32,632 nt of DNA from Candidatus Doudnabacteria bacterium (lineage in GTDB: Bacteria; Patescibacteriota; JABMPQ01; JAGQLO01): positions 1-32,632 of the forward strand of contig JAGQLO010000003.1 in NCBI GenBank assembly GCA_020429185.1, read 5' to 3'. Under the pieces are notes generated by a model that saw only the letters and a program-made list of their open reading frames with translations, searched no databases and was not told the origin of the DNA. Within the stretch, counting starts at the first letter, position 1. Each line of letters opens with the position of its first letter. Of this stretch, positions 31,747 to 32,632 are shown piece after piece. The position numbers and the translations under genes were made by a program.

Positions 31747-31783
31747 GCAAAAGAAAGAGGCCGCCCATGTTTGTGAGGCGGCC
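31747..31783 (-). terminator. Intrinsic terminator of the GC-rich lipoprotein gene
   Basis: GGCCGCC/GGCGGCC (31759-31765/31777-31783) form a stem with an 11-base loop. On the minus strand it is followed by TCTTTCTTTTGC. It lies about 57 bases past the stop at 31840. Confidence 0.65.
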
Positions 31784-31839
31784 AGTGGACCGATGTACCG
31801 CGGTCCGACGGTTGCGACACAAGTGCCGCAAAGAGAGGG

Positions 31840-32376
31840 TCATCGGCAGACGTTGTCGCCGTCGCCGTGGGACGACACGACGAGCGACCCGCCCGAGAAC
31901 TCGATCTCGCCGCGGAACACGCCCTGGGGATCAAGGCGGACCTCGAACTCCCAATCGTGATCCCGCTGCTCGATCGACATCCCGGTGATGTCGACCTTGA
32001 CGGTCTTGCCGACGTCATCGGCGCCGACGGTGACGTGGACGCAGCAGCGGCCGTAGCCGCGACCAGTCTCACACACCATCAGCTCGGCCTCTTGAAACTG
32101 CTCGTCGTCGGTCGGCGCGAACGCCTCGACGTCGAGCTCGATGTTCCAAGAGGCCCCGCCGGGCCCTCTCGAGGTGTAGTGGTCCGGCTTGTCCAGCCGG
32201 ACCTGCGCGTAGCACAGTCCGCGGTTCTGCCGCGACACCATGAACGCGCTGCCCGAGAGGTTCGACGCACGACCACCGCTGCAGTGCGTGATCGCGTCGT
32301 CGAAGCCGACGTCTCTCTCTTGCTCGCACCCGACCAGGCCGGACACGAGGACGAACAAGGCCAGTGCGCAGCGCAT
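31840..32376 (-). CDS. GC-rich lipoprotein of unknown function, probably acquired
   Basis: The protein has 178 residues. MRCALALFVLVSGLVGC is a lipoprotein signal peptide with lipid-modified Cys17. The mature part is predicted beta-rich, with strands such as CYAQVRLDKPDHYT, ASWNIELDVEAF and WEFEVRLDPQGVF. It has several Cys residues (C32, a CC pair in GRCCVHV, and one before the terminal Arg) that may form disulfides. No family is recognised. The gene is strikingly richer in G+C than everything around it. It also has a strong Shine-Dalgarno site (AGGAGG, four to five bases before ATG) and a near-consensus promoter, unlike most neighbours. These point to recent transfer from a GC-rich donor. 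Confidence 0.75.
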   Translation of the reverse strand: MRCALALFVLVSGLVGCEQERDVGFDDAITHCSGGRASNLSGSAFMVSRQNRGLCYAQVRLDKPDHYTSRGPGGASWNIELDVEAFAPTDDEQFQEAELMVCETGRGYGRCCVHVTVGADDVGKTVKVDITGMSIEQRDHDWEFEVRLDPQGVFRGEIEFSGGSLVVSSHGDGDNVCR

Positions 32377-32410
32377 GGTCCCTCCTCAAAAGTTACAGGT
32401 TTCTTATTTT

Positions 32411-32438
32411 ATTATGTCATAATCATTGCTTTTGTCAA
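32411..32438 (-). promoter_or_regulatory. Strong promoter of the GC-rich lipoprotein gene
   Basis: TTGACA (32438-32433), a 16-base spacer and CATAAT (32416-32411) with an upstream TGA (extended -10) are read on the minus strand. The leader is about 28 bases and includes the AGGAGG site. Confidence 0.8.
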
Positions 32439-32468
32439 TGTATCCTTTTGTGGCTTAACTATGCCCCC

Positions 32469-32496
32469 TTTTCAACATGCATGAATGGGGTATGAT
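32469..32496 (+). promoter_or_regulatory. Probable promoter of tRNA-Ser
   Basis: TATGAT at 32491-32496 lies 25 bases before the tRNA. A weak -35 (TTTTCA, 32469-32474) sits 16 bases upstream. Confidence 0.45.
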
Positions 32497-32521
32497 GCTC
32501 GCGTTAGTTACAACCCCGTAC

Positions 32522-32613
32522 GGAGAGGTACCCAAGTGGCTCAAGGGGATTCCTTGCTAAGGAATTAGGTCGGATTTCCCGGCGCGTGGGTTCGAATCCC
32601 ACCCTCTCCGCCA
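32522..32613 (+). tRNA. tRNA-Ser (anticodon GCT)
   Basis: This is a class II tRNA with a long variable arm. The acceptor GGAGAGG/CCTCTCC, anticodon stem ATTCC/GGAAT around loop TTGCTAA (anticodon GCT), variable arm, T arm GTGGG-TTCGAAT-CCCAC, discriminator G and encoded CCA (32611-32613) are all present. It reads AGC/AGT serine codons. Confidence 0.96.
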
Positions 32614-32632
32614 GCACAAAACACCGCAGACG

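Noticed and set aside
1-32632. CRISPR array, prophage or toxin-antitoxin system
   Set aside because: No regularly spaced direct repeats, cas genes, phage structural genes or small paired toxin genes were seen; the RHH domain is part of a GAF regulator, not an antitoxin pair.

Overview
The window looks like a chromosome segment from a member of the Patescibacteria/Candidate Phyla Radiation. I infer this from the gene mix: a type IV pilus set (PilT, PilM, prepilin peptidase, one pilin) next to RecX; ClpC; ComF; GatC-GatA; class II fructose bisphosphatase; a free-standing YqeY; and two very large secreted proteins built from Ig-like, NHL and FG-GAP repeats. Translation fits the standard bacterial code, because TGA is used as a stop. 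Several genes have very short or Shine-Dalgarno-free leaders, while two lipoprotein genes have strong Shine-Dalgarno sites. A lineage below phylum cannot be read from the sequence.

Layout. Bases 1-375 hold a foldable element, tRNA-Met, tRNA-Asp and two terminators. A 1539-residue secreted repeat protein follows on the minus strand (417-5036), with an attenuator-like leader. Next comes a minus-strand operon of yqeY, a glycerophosphodiester phosphodiesterase and a DUF4352-like membrane protein (7141-5294). Bases 7212-8730 look like an insert: a CHAP-type lipoprotein and a palindrome-rich non-coding stretch. Bases 8777-12683 carry a signalling module: a GAF-GAF histidine kinase and an all-helical protein with Asp-rich motifs on the minus strand, and a divergent GAF plus ribbon-helix-helix regulator. 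An NHL/IPT/FG-GAP secreted protein follows (16006-12755).

The second half is housekeeping. The operon gatC-gatA-cyclophilin-glpX runs 19735-16134. Behind it, 19795-20072 can fold into a large multi-hairpin RNA of unknown identity. ligA (22173-20149) is divergent from a metallophosphoesterase (22194-23120). The pilus operon recX-pilM-response regulator-pilT-pilin-membrane protein-prepilin peptidase runs 28152-23121. It is divergent from clpC (28343-30967), and the shared promoter region has two matching near-palindromic boxes. comF, a conspicuously GC-rich lipoprotein and tRNA-Ser close the window.

The best candidates for something undescribed are the structured RNA at 19795-20072, the GAF signalling module at 8777-12683 with its GAF-RHH fusion regulator and AGGTGGC boxes, and the leader-peptide/terminator arrangement in front of the 1539-residue protein. 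All functions are inferred by reading motifs; no database search was run.
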